Assembly (NCBI RefSeq): GCF_023897065.1
Contig: NZ_JAMHIV010000027.1
Coordinates: 1-64,000 of the forward strand
Source of the DNA: Crossiella sp. SN42
GTDB taxonomy: Bacteria; Actinomycetota; Actinomycetes; Mycobacteriales; Pseudonocardiaceae
Direction: 5' to 3'
Length of the DNA: 64,000 bases
A program made the position numbers and the translations under genes. Under the pieces are notes generated by a model. That model made no database searches. It was not told the DNA's origin and saw nothing but the letters and a program-made list of their open reading frames with translations. This document shows positions 26,636-35,533 of this stretch, in pieces (position 1 is the first letter of the stretch; each line of letters begins with the position of its first letter).

Positions 26636-29347
26636 TCACTTGGCGGGCGGGAACATCGCGTGCACCGCGTCCGGCAGGTCGAGCCGGTCGCGCAGCTCCC
26701 GCACCGAGCGCTCGTGGTGGCCAGCCTGGTCCGGCTCGCCGCGGTCCTGGTGCAGGGCGGCGAGCAGCTGGTGGGTGCGGGCCTGCTGGTACCCGTCGCC
26801 GATCTCCAGCGCGGTGGCCAGGCCCTGCCGCAGCGGGGCCAGCGCGCCCGCCCGGTCGCCCGCCCGGTGCCGGGCCAGGCCGAGGCAGGTCAGGCTGTGC
26901 GCCTGGGCGTACCGGTTCTCCCGCCTGCGGGCCAGCGCCAGCGCCTGCTCGTGCTGCGCGATCGCCTCCGCCAGCCGGTCAAGGCCGACGCAGGCGATGC
27001 CGATTCCGTTGCGGGCGTGGCATTCCAGGTCCGCGTCGCCGGTGGAGTCCGCCACCGTGACCGCCATCCGGTGGTGGCTGAGCGCGGACGGGTAGTCGCC
27101 GAGCCACTGGGCGGCGAAGCCGATGCCGACCAGCGCGTAGCCCTCCACGTGCGGGATGCCGGCGGCCCGGCCCAGCGCCAGCGCCTCGGTGTGCCGGGCC
27201 AGCGCGGTGTCGCTCTGGCCCAGCCGCCAGTGGGACAGGCCGAGGCCGTTGAGCGCCTGCCCGGTGACCAGCTCGTCGGCGCGGCGGCGGCCGACCTCCA
27301 GCGCGCGGGTGAAGCTGGTGATCGCCGGTTCGAAGTCGCCGCGGCGCCAGTGGGTCAGGCCGATGCCGATGTGCGCCGGCCCTTCGAGCTCGGCGTGGCC
27401 GGTGCCCAGCAGCAGGGTGTGCAGGGCGAGGGCGGCGTCGTAGTGGCCGCGTTCGTCGAGGTGGCGGGAGAGCCGGGCGGAGAGCGCGGTCAGCTCGGGC
27501 AGCCAGTCGCGCTGGGCGGCCAGCTCGGTGGCGGCGAACAGGTTCGGCCACTCCACGGCCAGGTCGTCAGCGTGCAGGTAGTGGGCCAGCAGGCGGCGCA
27601 GCGCGGGCTCGTCGGGGGCGGCGCGCTCGGTGGCGTGCAGGCGGACCAGGTCGTGCATGCGGTAGCGGGCCGGGGCGTGTTCCTGGACCAGGTGCAGGGC
27701 GGTGAGCTCGCGGAGCAGGGCGCGGGTGGCGGGCTGGGGCGCGGTGGCGGCGGGCTGGGGGTCCGCCGCCATGGCCAGCAGCGCGGGGCGGCTGAGGTCC
27801 GGGCCGGGGGCGTGCGCGATCAGGCAGGCGAGGGTGGCCGCTTCGGGGGTCAGCGCCTGGTAGGTGGTGGCGAAGACGGCGCGCAGGCTGGCGGTCAGCT
27901 CGCCGGCGTCCAGCGCGGTCAGGCGGTCCTCGCGCAGCTCCTCGGCCAGTGCGGCCAGCGGGAAGCCGGGATGGGTGGCGGCGCGGGCGGCCACGATGCC
28001 CAGGGCCAGCGGCAGCCGGGCGCAACGGTCCAGCAGCGCGGTGACCGCCTCGGGTTCGGCGGCCAGCCTGGACTCGCCGAGGTACCGGGCGAGCAGGTCG
28101 CGGGCGTCGGGGTCGGCGAGGGCGTCCAGCGGGACCGGGCGGGCGCCGTGGGTGGCCAGCAGGCCGTCCAGCCGGTGCCTGCTGGTGATCACCACGGTGC
28201 AGGACGGGCTGCCCGGCAGCAGGGGCAGCACCTGTTCGGAGTCGCGGGCGTTGTCCAGCACCACCAGCAACCTGCGGCCGGTGACCAGGCTGCGGTACAG
28301 CGCGGCCTGCGCGTGCTCGTCCACCGGCACCGCGGCGGGCAGCACGCCGAGCGCGTCCAGGAAACCGCGCAGCGCCACCGCGGGCGGCATCGGCGGGCTG
28401 GCCGGGTCGAAGCCGCGCAGGTCCACGTAGAGCTGACCGTCCGGGAAGGCGGCCAGGTTGGCGTGCGCCCAGTGCAGCACCAGCGAGGTCTTGCCGATAC
28501 CGCCGATCCCGCTCACCACGCTGGTGCCGGCCACGCCCAGCCCGGCCAGCTCGGCGGCGCGGCCGGTGAACAGCCTCGGCGCGGCGGGCAGCTGGGCCGG
28601 GGTGGTGCCCGCCGGTGGGGTGAGGCCCGGGTCGGCGGTGAGGATGCGCTGGTACAGCTCGCGCAGCCGGGGGCCGGGGTCGATGCCGAGCTCCTCGGCC
28701 AGCCGGGCGCGCAGCTCGGTGTAGCGGGCCAGCGCGTCCGCCTGGCGGCCGAGGCGGCACAGCGCGAGCATCAGCTGTCCGGCGCGGCGCTCGTCCAGCG
28801 GGGCGGCGGCCGCGGCGGTGGTCAGCTCGGGCAGCAGCTCGGCGTGCCTGCCCTCGGCCAGCAGCAGCTCGTCGCGGTCGAGCTCGGCGGTGTGGCGTTC
28901 CTGGGCCAGCGCGGTGCGCAGCGGTTCCAGGCCGGGCGCGTCCAGGTCGGCGAAGGGCTCGCCGCGCCACAGCGCGAGGGCCTCGGCCAGCAGCGGCAAC
29001 GCATCCGGCGCGGTGCGGGCCTTGGCGCACAGCGCGCGGAAGCGGTGCAGGTCCACCGCGGACTCCGGCACGCTCAGCGTGTAGCCGCCGTTGCCGCGGG
29101 TCAGGGTCACGCCGGTGGGCGCGAGGGTGCGGCGCAGCCGGGACAGGTAGCTGCCCAGGGTGTCCCGCGCGGTGTCCGGCAGCCGCTGCCCCCACACCCG
29201 GTCCAGCAGCACCGCGGCGGGCACCGGCCGGTTGGCCTCGGTCAGCAGCACCGCGAGCACGCTGCGCTGCCGCGCGTGCCCCAGCGCCAGCGCACGCCCC
29301 GCCCAGGTGGCCTCCACCGCGCCGAACAGGCGGAACTCCACCGTCAT
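26636..29347 (-). CDS. AfsR/SARP-type regulator with NB-ARC and TPR domains
   Basis: The 903-residue regulator has an N-terminal winged helix (MTVEFRLFGAVEATWAGRAL, VLLDRVWGQRLPDTARDTLG), a bacterial transcriptional activation domain (about 95-240), an NB-ARC ATPase with P-loop GIGGIGKTSL at 280-289 and VVLDNARDSEQVLPLLPGSP, then TPR repeats (about 600-880). This is the AfsR layout; such proteins activate secondary metabolism or morphological genes. GGGAGGGG lies before the ATG. It is divergent from the PLP lyase, whose start is 35 bases away. No biosynthetic cluster is adjacent, so its targets are probably elsewhere. Confidence 0.92.
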   Translation of the reverse strand: MTVEFRLFGAVEATWAGRALALGHARQRSVLAVLLTEANRPVPAAVLLDRVWGQRLPDTARDTLGSYLSRLRRTLAPTGVTLTRGNGGYTLSVPESAVDLHRFRALCAKARTAPDALPLLAEALALWRGEPFADLDAPGLEPLRTALAQERHTAELDRDELLLAEGRHAELLPELTTAAAAAPLDERRAGQLMLALCRLGRQADALARYTELRARLAEELGIDPGPRLRELYQRILTADPGLTPPAGTTPAQLPAAPRLFTGRAAELAGLGVAGTSVVSGIGGIGKTSLVLHWAHANLAAFPDGQLYVDLRGFDPASPPMPPAVALRGFLDALGVLPAAVPVDEHAQAALYRSLVTGRRLLVVLDNARDSEQVLPLLPGSPSCTVVITSRHRLDGLLATHGARPVPLDALADPDARDLLARYLGESRLAAEPEAVTALLDRCARLPLALGIVAARAATHPGFPLAALAEELREDRLTALDAGELTASLRAVFATTYQALTPEAATLACLIAHAPGPDLSRPALLAMAADPQPAATAPQPATRALLRELTALHLVQEHAPARYRMHDLVRLHATERAAPDEPALRRLLAHYLHADDLAVEWPNLFAATELAAQRDWLPELTALSARLSRHLDERGHYDAALALHTLLLGTGHAELEGPAHIGIGLTHWRRGDFEPAITSFTRALEVGRRRADELVTGQALNGLGLSHWRLGQSDTALARHTEALALGRAAGIPHVEGYALVGIGFAAQWLGDYPSALSHHRMAVTVADSTGDADLECHARNGIGIACVGLDRLAEAIAQHEQALALARRRENRYAQAHSLTCLGLARHRAGDRAGALAPLRQGLATALEIGDGYQQARTHQLLAALHQDRGEPDQAGHHERSVRELRDRLDLPDAVHAMFPPAK

Positions 29348-29382
29348 CGCCCCACCCCTCCCCCGGAGTAGCCTTCGCGTTC

Positions 29383-30549
29383 GTGTCCGATGTGTACAGC
29401 GACGACTGGATCTGCACCCGGTTGGGTGAGGACGCCCAGCACTTCCTCGGCGCGGTGCACCCGCCGGTCTACGAGAACTCGCTCTTCACCTTCCCGAACG
29501 CCGCCGCGCTCGGGAAGGCGCTGCGCGCCGAGGACGAGAACTTCGTCTACTGGCGCGGCACCAACCCGACCGTGGCGCTGTTACAGGACAAGCTTGCCGC
29601 GCTGGAGCGGGCCGAGCGAGCGAAATGCTTCGGCTCCGGCATGGGCGCCATCTCCGCGACCCTGTCCTCCAGGGTGGCCGCGGGCGACCACGTGCTGGCG
29701 GTGGGCGCGATCTACGGGCCGACCACGAGTTTCCTGCGCTACCTGAGCAAGTTCGGCGTCACCCACACGCACGCCGCCGATCTGGCAGAAGCCCGCGAGC
29801 TGATCCGGCCGGAAACCTCGGTGGTGTACTTCGAGTCGCCGACCTTCATGGCCTTCCGGGTGCAGGACATCGCCGCGGTGGTCGAGCTGGCCCGCGCACA
29901 CGGCGCCACCACGATCATGGACAACACCTGGGCCACCCCGCTGTACCAGAAGCCGATCACCCTGGGCGTCGACCTGGTGCTGCACTCGCTGTCGAAGTAC
30001 ATCGGCGGGCACAGTGACCTGGTCGGCGGCGTGGTCTGCGGCTCGGCCGAGCTGGTGCGGCCGCTGGCGCTGACCGAGTACCAGCTCTACGGCGCGGCGA
30101 TGTCCCCGCACGACGCGGCCAAGGCGGTCAAGGGCCTGCGCACGCTCGGGGTGCGGATGGCCGCGCACGGGGAGCGGGCGCAGCGGGTGGCCGAGTTCCT
30201 GGAGTCGCACCCGAGGGTGCGCACGGTGCGCTACCCGGGGCTGCCCTCGCACCCGGACCACGAGCTGGCCAGGCGGCAGCTCGCCGGCTTCTCCGGTCTG
30301 CTGGCCTTCGAGCTGGACACCGAGGACCCCGCGCTGGTGGAGCGATGGGTGGACGCGTTGCGGCACTTCAGGATCGGCGTGTCCTGGGGCGGCTACGAGA
30401 GCCTGGTGAACGCGCCCGCGGTGACCGTGGAGGAGTCGGTGCGGGCCACCATGGGCATCCCGGTCGGCCTGGTCCGGCTGTCGGTGGGCCTGGAGGACGG
30501 CGAGACCCTGGTGACTGACCTCGCCGCCGCGTTCGAGCAGCTGGGTTAG
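29383..30549 (+). CDS. Cystathionine gamma-family PLP-dependent lyase/synthase
   Basis: The 388-residue protein is a Cys/Met-metabolism PLP enzyme. It has YWRGTNPTVALLQDKLAALE, GSGMGAISATLSSRVAAGDH, the PLP aspartate in TTIMDNTWATPLYQKPITLG, and the Schiff-base lysine in LHSLSKYIGGHSDLVGG. The family splits, eliminates or replaces at C-beta or C-gamma of sulfur amino acids (cystathionine beta/gamma-lyase, methionine gamma-lyase). YWRGTNPT resembles the beta-lyase branch, but the reaction cannot be fixed from sequence alone. The GTG start has no strong ribosome site and is only 35 bases from the divergent AfsR-like start, so the two promoters must overlap. Confidence 0.88.
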   Translation: MSDVYSDDWICTRLGEDAQHFLGAVHPPVYENSLFTFPNAAALGKALRAEDENFVYWRGTNPTVALLQDKLAALERAERAKCFGSGMGAISATLSSRVAAGDHVLAVGAIYGPTTSFLRYLSKFGVTHTHAADLAEARELIRPETSVVYFESPTFMAFRVQDIAAVVELARAHGATTIMDNTWATPLYQKPITLGVDLVLHSLSKYIGGHSDLVGGVVCGSAELVRPLALTEYQLYGAAMSPHDAAKAVKGLRTLGVRMAAHGERAQRVAEFLESHPRVRTVRYPGLPSHPDHELARRQLAGFSGLLAFELDTEDPALVERWVDALRHFRIGVSWGGYESLVNAPAVTVEESVRATMGIPVGLVRLSVGLEDGETLVTDLAAAFEQLG

Positions 30550-30613
30550 TGGCCGGGTGGCAGGTTCCGGTCGGCGGCGCGCACGCCCCTGGCCGGAACG
30601 CCATGCTGCGACC

Positions 30614-30955
30614 ATGTCTCGCTTGGTGTCCCGGCCGCGGCCGCTGACCATCGCCTCGGTGCTGTGGATCGTGCTCGGCGTGGTGCTGGCGCTCTCCGGC
30701 CTCTACCAGTACGGCTCCCCTCGGTTCGCGGGCAACCCGCTCAGCTTGGTCATGGCGGTGATCGGCGTGCTCATCCTGGTCTTCGGCCTGCTGCTGCGCG
30801 GCGGGGCGGGGTGGACCCGGATCCCGTTGACCGTGCTGGGCGCGATCATGTGCATCGGGTTGTGGCCGCTGCTGTTGGTGGTGCCCGCGATCGTGCTGCA
30901 GTTCGGCAGGGCCAGCCAGGACTGGCTGTCGCTGCCGCCCCAACCGCACGGCTAA
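30614..30955 (+). CDS. Small membrane protein of unknown function
   Basis: I do not recognise a family. The 113-residue product has three to four hydrophobic spans: LTIASVLWIVLGVVLALSGL, LSLVMAVIGVLILVFGLLLR and a long stretch from IPLTVLGAIMCIG to VVPAIVLQFG. Basic residues lie at the N-terminus. ATG 30614 starts just before the first span; an upstream GTG would add 19 residues. It follows the PLP lyase on the same strand by 64 bases. Confidence 0.65.
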   Translation: MSRLVSRPRPLTIASVLWIVLGVVLALSGLYQYGSPRFAGNPLSLVMAVIGVLILVFGLLLRGGAGWTRIPLTVLGAIMCIGLWPLLLVVPAIVLQFGRASQDWLSLPPQPHG

Positions 30956-30961
30956 TGACCC

Positions 30962-31024
30962 TGGACAGCGGCTCGGGGGCTCGGCTACGTTCGCCGGACT
31001 CAGCCAGTGTTGACAACGTTGACA
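30962..31024 (+). promoter_or_regulatory. Promoter and LacI-type operator of the MalEFG-type importer
   Basis: TGGACA (30962-30967) and TACGTT (30986-30991), 18 bases apart, form a plausible promoter. The palindrome TGACAACGTTGACA at 31011-31024 lies about 12 bases after the predicted transcription start and just before the gene. It differs at few positions from the sites at 43061 and 43252 next to the LacI gene, so the same repressor may act here. Confidence 0.6.
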
Positions 31025-31040
31025 CGCCCCCGGGGGTGGC

Positions 31041-32330
31041 ATGCGCAGACCACGATCCGCCGTGTTCGGGCTGGTGGCCCTGGCGTTGACCTCGGTGCTG
31101 ACCGGTTGCGGCCCTGGTGGCGGGACCACGCTGCGGGTGATCCAGAGCCTGACCAGTCCGGAGCGGACCGCGTTGCTGCGGGACATGATCACCGCCTTCG
31201 AGGCGGCCAACCCGGACGTCGACGTACGGCTGATCTCGCCGCCGTTGCAGAGCGCGGACCAGAAGATCGCGCAGGTGCTCAGCGCCAAGAACGACGTGGA
31301 CCTGGTGGAGGTGCGGGACTACACGGTCAAGCAGTTCGTCAACAACGACAGCCTGCTCGACCTCTCCCCCTACGTCGCGGGCTGGCCCGGCTGGCAAGAG
31401 CTGACGCCGCTGGCCCGGCAGAAGGCGGCCTCAGTGGGCGGCAAGCCGTACCTGGTGCCGTACGGGTTCTTCCAGAACACCCTGTTCGCGCGGACGGACC
31501 GGTTGGCGGAGAAGGGAATCGCGCCGCCGACGAGCTGGCCGGAGCTGATCGACGCGGCGGTGCAGCTGACCGAGCCCGGCAAGAACCGGTTCGGCTACTC
31601 CTTCCGCGGCGGGGCCGGCACCTTCCACTACGCGGTGTCCATCATCTCCGCCTACGTCGGGCCGAAGGTCGATCCGGCGCAGGGGTTCTGGCGCAAGGAC
31701 GGCGGCACGATCTTCGCCGCGCCGGAGGCGGCCACCGCGATGGAGGCCTTCCTCAAGCTCTTCAAGACCGGGTCGCCGCCGGGGTCGCTGGGCTGGAGCT
31801 ATCCGGAGATGGTGCAGGGCTTCACCTCCGGGGTGACCTCGCTGCTCATCCAGGACCCCGAGGTGATCAAGACGACCGAGCGGGCCACCGGGCTGCCCAA
31901 GGGATCGTGGACCACGCTGCCGATTCCGAAGGGGCCCAGCGGACTCGCGTTGCAGCCCACCGGTTACGCGGGCTGGGGCGTGACCTCCTTCAGCCGCAAC
32001 CGGGACGCGGCGGTGCAACTGCTGGAGTTCCTCAGCTCGGCCGAACAGGGCCTGCGCTGGGCCAAGGAGCACTCGCTGATCCCGGTGCACACCGCGGCGG
32101 CCACTGATCCGCAGTTCACCACCGGCGCGTTCAAGGCCTACCTGGACATGGCCAACGACCCCGCGCAGGTGGTGGTGGAGCGGCCGATCCAGTACCCGGG
32201 CTGGGGCCGCTGGCAGAAGCAGGCCGACATCGACGTGCAGTCGCTGCTGGTCGGGGAGAAGTCGGTGGCCGAGGTGCTGGGCTCCTGGGACGAGTTCTGG
32301 GCCGCGCAGAAGAAGGCCGGTGGAGCGTGA
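31041..32330 (+). CDS. Sugar ABC transporter substrate-binding lipoprotein
   Basis: The 429-residue family 1 extracellular solute-binding protein has a lipoprotein signal with lipobox VLTGC. It continues with LRVIQSLTSPERTALLRDMI, the pattern of MalE-like proteins, and VPYGFFQNTLFARTDRLAEK. It would capture an oligosaccharide outside the membrane for the two permeases encoded next; its stop overlaps the first permease GTG by GTGA. No ATPase is encoded here, so a shared MsiK-like ATPase elsewhere probably powers it, as is common in actinomycetes. A LacI-type operator precedes the gene. Confidence 0.92.
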   Translation: MRRPRSAVFGLVALALTSVLTGCGPGGGTTLRVIQSLTSPERTALLRDMITAFEAANPDVDVRLISPPLQSADQKIAQVLSAKNDVDLVEVRDYTVKQFVNNDSLLDLSPYVAGWPGWQELTPLARQKAASVGGKPYLVPYGFFQNTLFARTDRLAEKGIAPPTSWPELIDAAVQLTEPGKNRFGYSFRGGAGTFHYAVSIISAYVGPKVDPAQGFWRKDGGTIFAAPEAATAMEAFLKLFKTGSPPGSLGWSYPEMVQGFTSGVTSLLIQDPEVIKTTERATGLPKGSWTTLPIPKGPSGLALQPTGYAGWGVTSFSRNRDAAVQLLEFLSSAEQGLRWAKEHSLIPVHTAAATDPQFTTGAFKAYLDMANDPAQVVVERPIQYPGWGRWQKQADIDVQSLLVGEKSVAEVLGSWDEFWAAQKKAGGA

Positions 32331-33247
32331 CGACCGAGACCACCCCGCGCCCGTCCTTCGTGCTGCGCCGCAACCGAGGGCTGTTCATCACCGCCTGCCT
32401 GGCGCCCGCGCTGTTGCTGGTCGGGCTGTTCACCTACTACCCGATGATCCGCGGCGGGGTCATCTCCTTCCAGAACTACACCCTGTTCGACCTGTCCAGC
32501 ACCGACTTCATCGGCTGGGGCAACTTCGAGAAAGTCCTTGCCGAGCCAGGGTTCTGGACCGCGCTGGCCAACACCGGCATCTGGGTGCTGTTCTCCCTCA
32601 CCGGTCAGTTCGTGCTCGGTTTCGCGCTGGCCCTGTTGCTGCAGAAGGCTTTCCGCGGCCGGGGGCTCTACCAGGCGCTGGTGTTCTTCCCCTGGGCCAT
32701 GTCCGGGTTCCTGATCGGGCTGGTCTGGCGGTGGATGTTCAACGCCGAGTTCGGCGTGGTCAACGACCTGCTGCTGCGGCTGGGCGTGGTGGACGCGCCG
32801 ATCGCCTTCCTGGCCAGTCCGGAGTGGGCGCAGACCGGGCAGATCATCGCCAACATCTGGTACGGCGTCACGTTCTTCTCGATCATGATCTTGGCTGCCC
32901 TGCAGTCGGTGCCGCAGGAGCTGTACGAGGCGGCTCGGCTGGACGGCGCGAGCTACACCCAGGCGCTGCTGCGGGTGGTGATCCCGTTCATCCGGCCCAC
33001 CCTGGTGCTGGTGGTGCTGCTGCGGGTGATCTGGATCCTGAACTTCCCGGACATCATCTACGCGATGACCGACGGCGGCCCGGCGGGCAAGACGCACATC
33101 ATCACCACCTACATGATCAACAAGATCATCGGCGCCCAGGACTACGGGCAGGCCTCCGCGGTCGGGCTGATCGTGCTGGTGCTGCTGTTCGCGTTCACGG
33201 TGTTCTACCTGGCCGCGACCAGGCTGGAAAAGAGCAGGGACTTCTGA
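32327..33247 (+). CDS. Sugar ABC transporter permease (MalF type)
   Basis: The 306-residue membrane protein of the binding-protein-dependent transport family has six hydrophobic spans. The EAA loop is QSVPQELYEAARLDGASYTQ, the site that contacts the ATPase. It begins inside the stop of the binding-protein gene (GTGA) and ends overlapping the next permease (TGATG), so the three are co-translated. Probable partner of the MalG-type permease in a heterodimeric channel. Confidence 0.93.
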   Translation: MTTETTPRPSFVLRRNRGLFITACLAPALLLVGLFTYYPMIRGGVISFQNYTLFDLSSTDFIGWGNFEKVLAEPGFWTALANTGIWVLFSLTGQFVLGFALALLLQKAFRGRGLYQALVFFPWAMSGFLIGLVWRWMFNAEFGVVNDLLLRLGVVDAPIAFLASPEWAQTGQIIANIWYGVTFFSIMILAALQSVPQELYEAARLDGASYTQALLRVVIPFIRPTLVLVVLLRVIWILNFPDIIYAMTDGGPAGKTHIITTYMINKIIGAQDYGQASAVGLIVLVLLFAFTVFYLAATRLEKSRDF

Positions 33248-34068
33248 TGCGCGCAGCAGCCTTCGCCCGCTTCGCCGTGCTCGGCGTGTGGCTGGTGGTC
33301 ACCATCTTCCCGCTGTACTGGATCGTGGTCACCTCGCTGAAGCCGCAGGGCGACATCTTCACCCTGCCGCTGACCTACCTGCCCGGCTCGCCCACGCTGG
33401 CCAACTACGAGCGGCTGTTCGGCTTCGCCAGCTTCGGCACCTACATCGCCAACAGCCTGCTGGTCTCGCTGGCCGCGGCCGCGATCGTGCTGCTGATCGG
33501 GCTGCTCGCCGGGTACGTGCTGGCCCGGTTCACCTTCCGCGGGCGCGGCCAGGTGATGCTGGCCTTCCTGGTCACGCAGATGATCCCGCTGTTCATCGCG
33601 CTGGGTCCGTTGTACCTGCTGCTCAACTCCCTGGACCTGTTGAACCGGTTGCCGGGACTGGTGCTGGTGTACGTGGCGATGCTGATCCCGTTCTGCACCA
33701 TCATGTTGCGCGGGTTCTTCGAGCGGATCCCGGTGGCCATCGAGGAAGCGGCCATGATCGACGGCTGCGGGCGGTTGCAGGCGCTGTTCCGGGTGGTGGT
33801 GCCGGTGATGCTGCCGGGCATCGCGGCCACCTTCGTCTTCGCCTTCATCCAGTGCTGGAACGAGCTGTTCCTGGCGATCATGTTCATCGACGACGAGGAG
33901 GCCAAGACCATCCCGGTGGCGATGAACTCCTTCATCACCCAGTACGACATCGACTGGGGCTCGATGTCGGCGGCCACCGTGGTCTCGCTGGTGCCCTCGA
34001 TGATCCTGTTCGCCTTCGCCCAGCGCTACATCGTGGAGGGTCTCTCCGGCGGCGCGGTCAAGGGTTGA
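33247..34068 (+). CDS. Sugar ABC transporter permease (MalG type)
   Basis: The 273-residue membrane protein has an N-terminal span (VLGVWLVVTIFPLYWIVVTS) and the EAA motif RIPVAIEEAAMIDGCGRLQA. It completes the importer with the two preceding genes. ATG 33247 shares one base with the previous stop. The last 11 bases overlap the convergent ABC-2 permease gene. Confidence 0.93.
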   Translation: MRAAAFARFAVLGVWLVVTIFPLYWIVVTSLKPQGDIFTLPLTYLPGSPTLANYERLFGFASFGTYIANSLLVSLAAAAIVLLIGLLAGYVLARFTFRGRGQVMLAFLVTQMIPLFIALGPLYLLLNSLDLLNRLPGLVLVYVAMLIPFCTIMLRGFFERIPVAIEEAAMIDGCGRLQALFRVVVPVMLPGIAATFVFAFIQCWNELFLAIMFIDDEEAKTIPVAMNSFITQYDIDWGSMSAATVVSLVPSMILFAFAQRYIVEGLSGGAVKG

Positions 34069-34789
34069 GGCGGCAGCGCAGCAGCGCGAGCCCGCCGAAC
34101 ACCACGGCGAAACCGAGCAGCACCGCCACCGGCCAGACCGCCCCGGTCTCGCTGAGCGCGGCGAGCAAACCGTTGCGCTGCACCCGCATCGGCAGCACCG
34201 CGACCGCCGAGTGCACCCAGGCCGGGGCGTCGGTGACGAAGGTGCCGCTGGTCGCGCCCATCGGGATGAGGATCAGCATGGTCACCGCGGCGGCCTGCTC
34301 CGCAGTGGCGGTGAGCGCTCCCACCAGTAGTCCGAGCGCGGCGAAGGCCAGCGTGCCCGCCACCAGGTACAGCGGCAGCGGCCACCAGCGCACCGGCCGC
34401 AGGCCCAGCGCCACCGCGATCGCCAGCTGCGCCGCGACCTGCCAGGCGGTGTGCCCGAGCAGGGCGAGCAGCCGGGCCAGCAGCACCGCCGGCCAGCCTG
34501 CCGGGCTGCGCCGGACCTGGCGGAGCAGGCCGGAACGCCGCCAGGCGGCCAGCGGGACGGCGGCGCCGAGCGCGGCGGAGCTGGCGATGGTCCAGCCGAG
34601 CACGCCGGGGGCGGTGGTCTGGAGCGGGCCGGGGCCCGCGGAGCTGAACAGCAGGGCGAAGGCGCTCAGGTAGGCCAGCGGGGCGAAGAAGGTGAAGAAG
34701 AGCAGGACGCGGTGGCGGAGCAGGTCACGGGCGGCGGCCAGCACGAGCGGGCCGAGGACGGCGGGCTTGGGGCTGGGGGCGGCGGTCAT
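34058..34789 (-). CDS. ABC-2 type transporter permease
   Basis: The 243-residue membrane protein has about six spans (LLFFTFFAPLAYLSAFALLF, then TLAFAALGLLVGALTATAEQ, and WPVAVLLGFAVVFGGLALLR). The lone AWRRSGLLRQVRRSPAGWPA resembles the coupling region of ABC-2 exporters (RERGTLRRLRATP in typical members). It lies 34 bases after the ATPase-like gene on the same strand, so the two form a unit. Substrate unknown; drug or lipid export is usual for the family. The ATG at 34789 is preferred; the frame is open a little further upstream. Confidence 0.85.
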   Translation of the reverse strand: MTAAPSPKPAVLGPLVLAAARDLLRHRVLLFFTFFAPLAYLSAFALLFSSAGPGPLQTTAPGVLGWTIASSAALGAAVPLAAWRRSGLLRQVRRSPAGWPAVLLARLLALLGHTAWQVAAQLAIAVALGLRPVRWWPLPLYLVAGTLAFAALGLLVGALTATAEQAAAVTMLILIPMGATSGTFVTDAPAWVHSAVAVLPMRVQRNGLLAALSETGAVWPVAVLLGFAVVFGGLALLRCRLNP

Positions 34790-34823
34790 GGGGCGGCCTC
34801 CCGAGTGCCGGGGCAGGCGGCGG

Positions 34824-35477
34824 TCATGGGATTGCCTCCCTGCCGCCCAGGTGGCGGAGGACATCAGCGAGGGTGGCCGGGGATGCCGTGGGGTCCAGCA
34901 GGCGGCGTTCCGCGTCCAGGGCCGCCACCAGGTCCGCCGGGCGGTCCACGGTGAGCAGGCGGCCGTGCCCGAGCAGCGCGACCCGGTCGGCGCGGGCGGC
35001 CTCGGCCGGATCGTCGGTGGTGAACAGCACGGTCTGCGGCAGGGTCGCCAGCACCGGCCACAGCTCGCCGGGACCGGCGTCCAGCACCAGCGCGGCGGGT
35101 TCGGCGACCAGGGCGCAGGCCAGGCCGAGGCGGCGGCGGCGCTCCGGGCTGAGCCGGTCCTCGCGGTGGTCGGCGAAGGCGGCCAGGCCGACCGTGGCCA
35201 GCAGCTCCGGCGGCTCGCGGCGGTGCAGCGCGGCGAAGGCGGCGAGCTGTTCCCGGCAGGTCAGGCGGTCGAACAGAGCCGGTTCCGCGGCGGCCAAGCC
35301 GATCCCGCCGTCCGCGTGCACCGTGCCCCGGTCGGGGCGGCGGAGTCCGGCCAGCAACTCGGCCAGCGGAGCGCCCGCGCCGTGGACCGCGAACCGTTCC
35401 CCTGGACCGACCCGCCAGGAGACGCCGAGCAGGGCCTGGCCCGCGGCAAGGTCCTCGATGACGATCTCGGCGGCCAC
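34824..35477 (-). CDS. ABC ATPase-like protein lacking catalytic motifs
   Basis: The 217-residue protein aligns by eye with ABC ATPases along its whole length, yet every catalytic motif is altered. Walker A is replaced by the shortened, lysine-free FAVHGAGAPLAELLAGL. The Q-loop glutamine is absent (GLAAAEPALFDRLTCREQ). The signature reads LSPERRRRLGLACALV. Walker B is ALVLDAGPG without the catalytic Glu. The switch His is missing (FTTDDPAEAARADRVALL). There is no stop or frameshift, so it looks selected as a non-hydrolysing subunit rather than decayed. GTG 35477 starts the homologous part. It pairs with the ABC-2 permease and is divergent from the AfsR-like gene. Confidence 0.75.
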   Translation of the reverse strand: MAAEIVIEDLAAGQALLGVSWRVGPGERFAVHGAGAPLAELLAGLRRPDRGTVHADGGIGLAAAEPALFDRLTCREQLAAFAALHRREPPELLATVGLAAFADHREDRLSPERRRRLGLACALVAEPAALVLDAGPGELWPVLATLPQTVLFTTDDPAEAARADRVALLGHGRLLTVDRPADLVAALDAERRLLDPTASPATLADVLRHLGGREAIP

Positions 35478-35533
35478 CCCGGAAAAGCTAGCCGAACGTG
35501 GCGTCCGCCGGGGCGGGATGCGACATTGACCCC

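Noticed and set aside
26555-29371. Plus-strand open frame of 938 codons opposite the AfsR-like gene
   Set aside because: Repetitive Gly/Gln/Arg/Val composition, no domain, and wholly antisense to a well-supported regulator.
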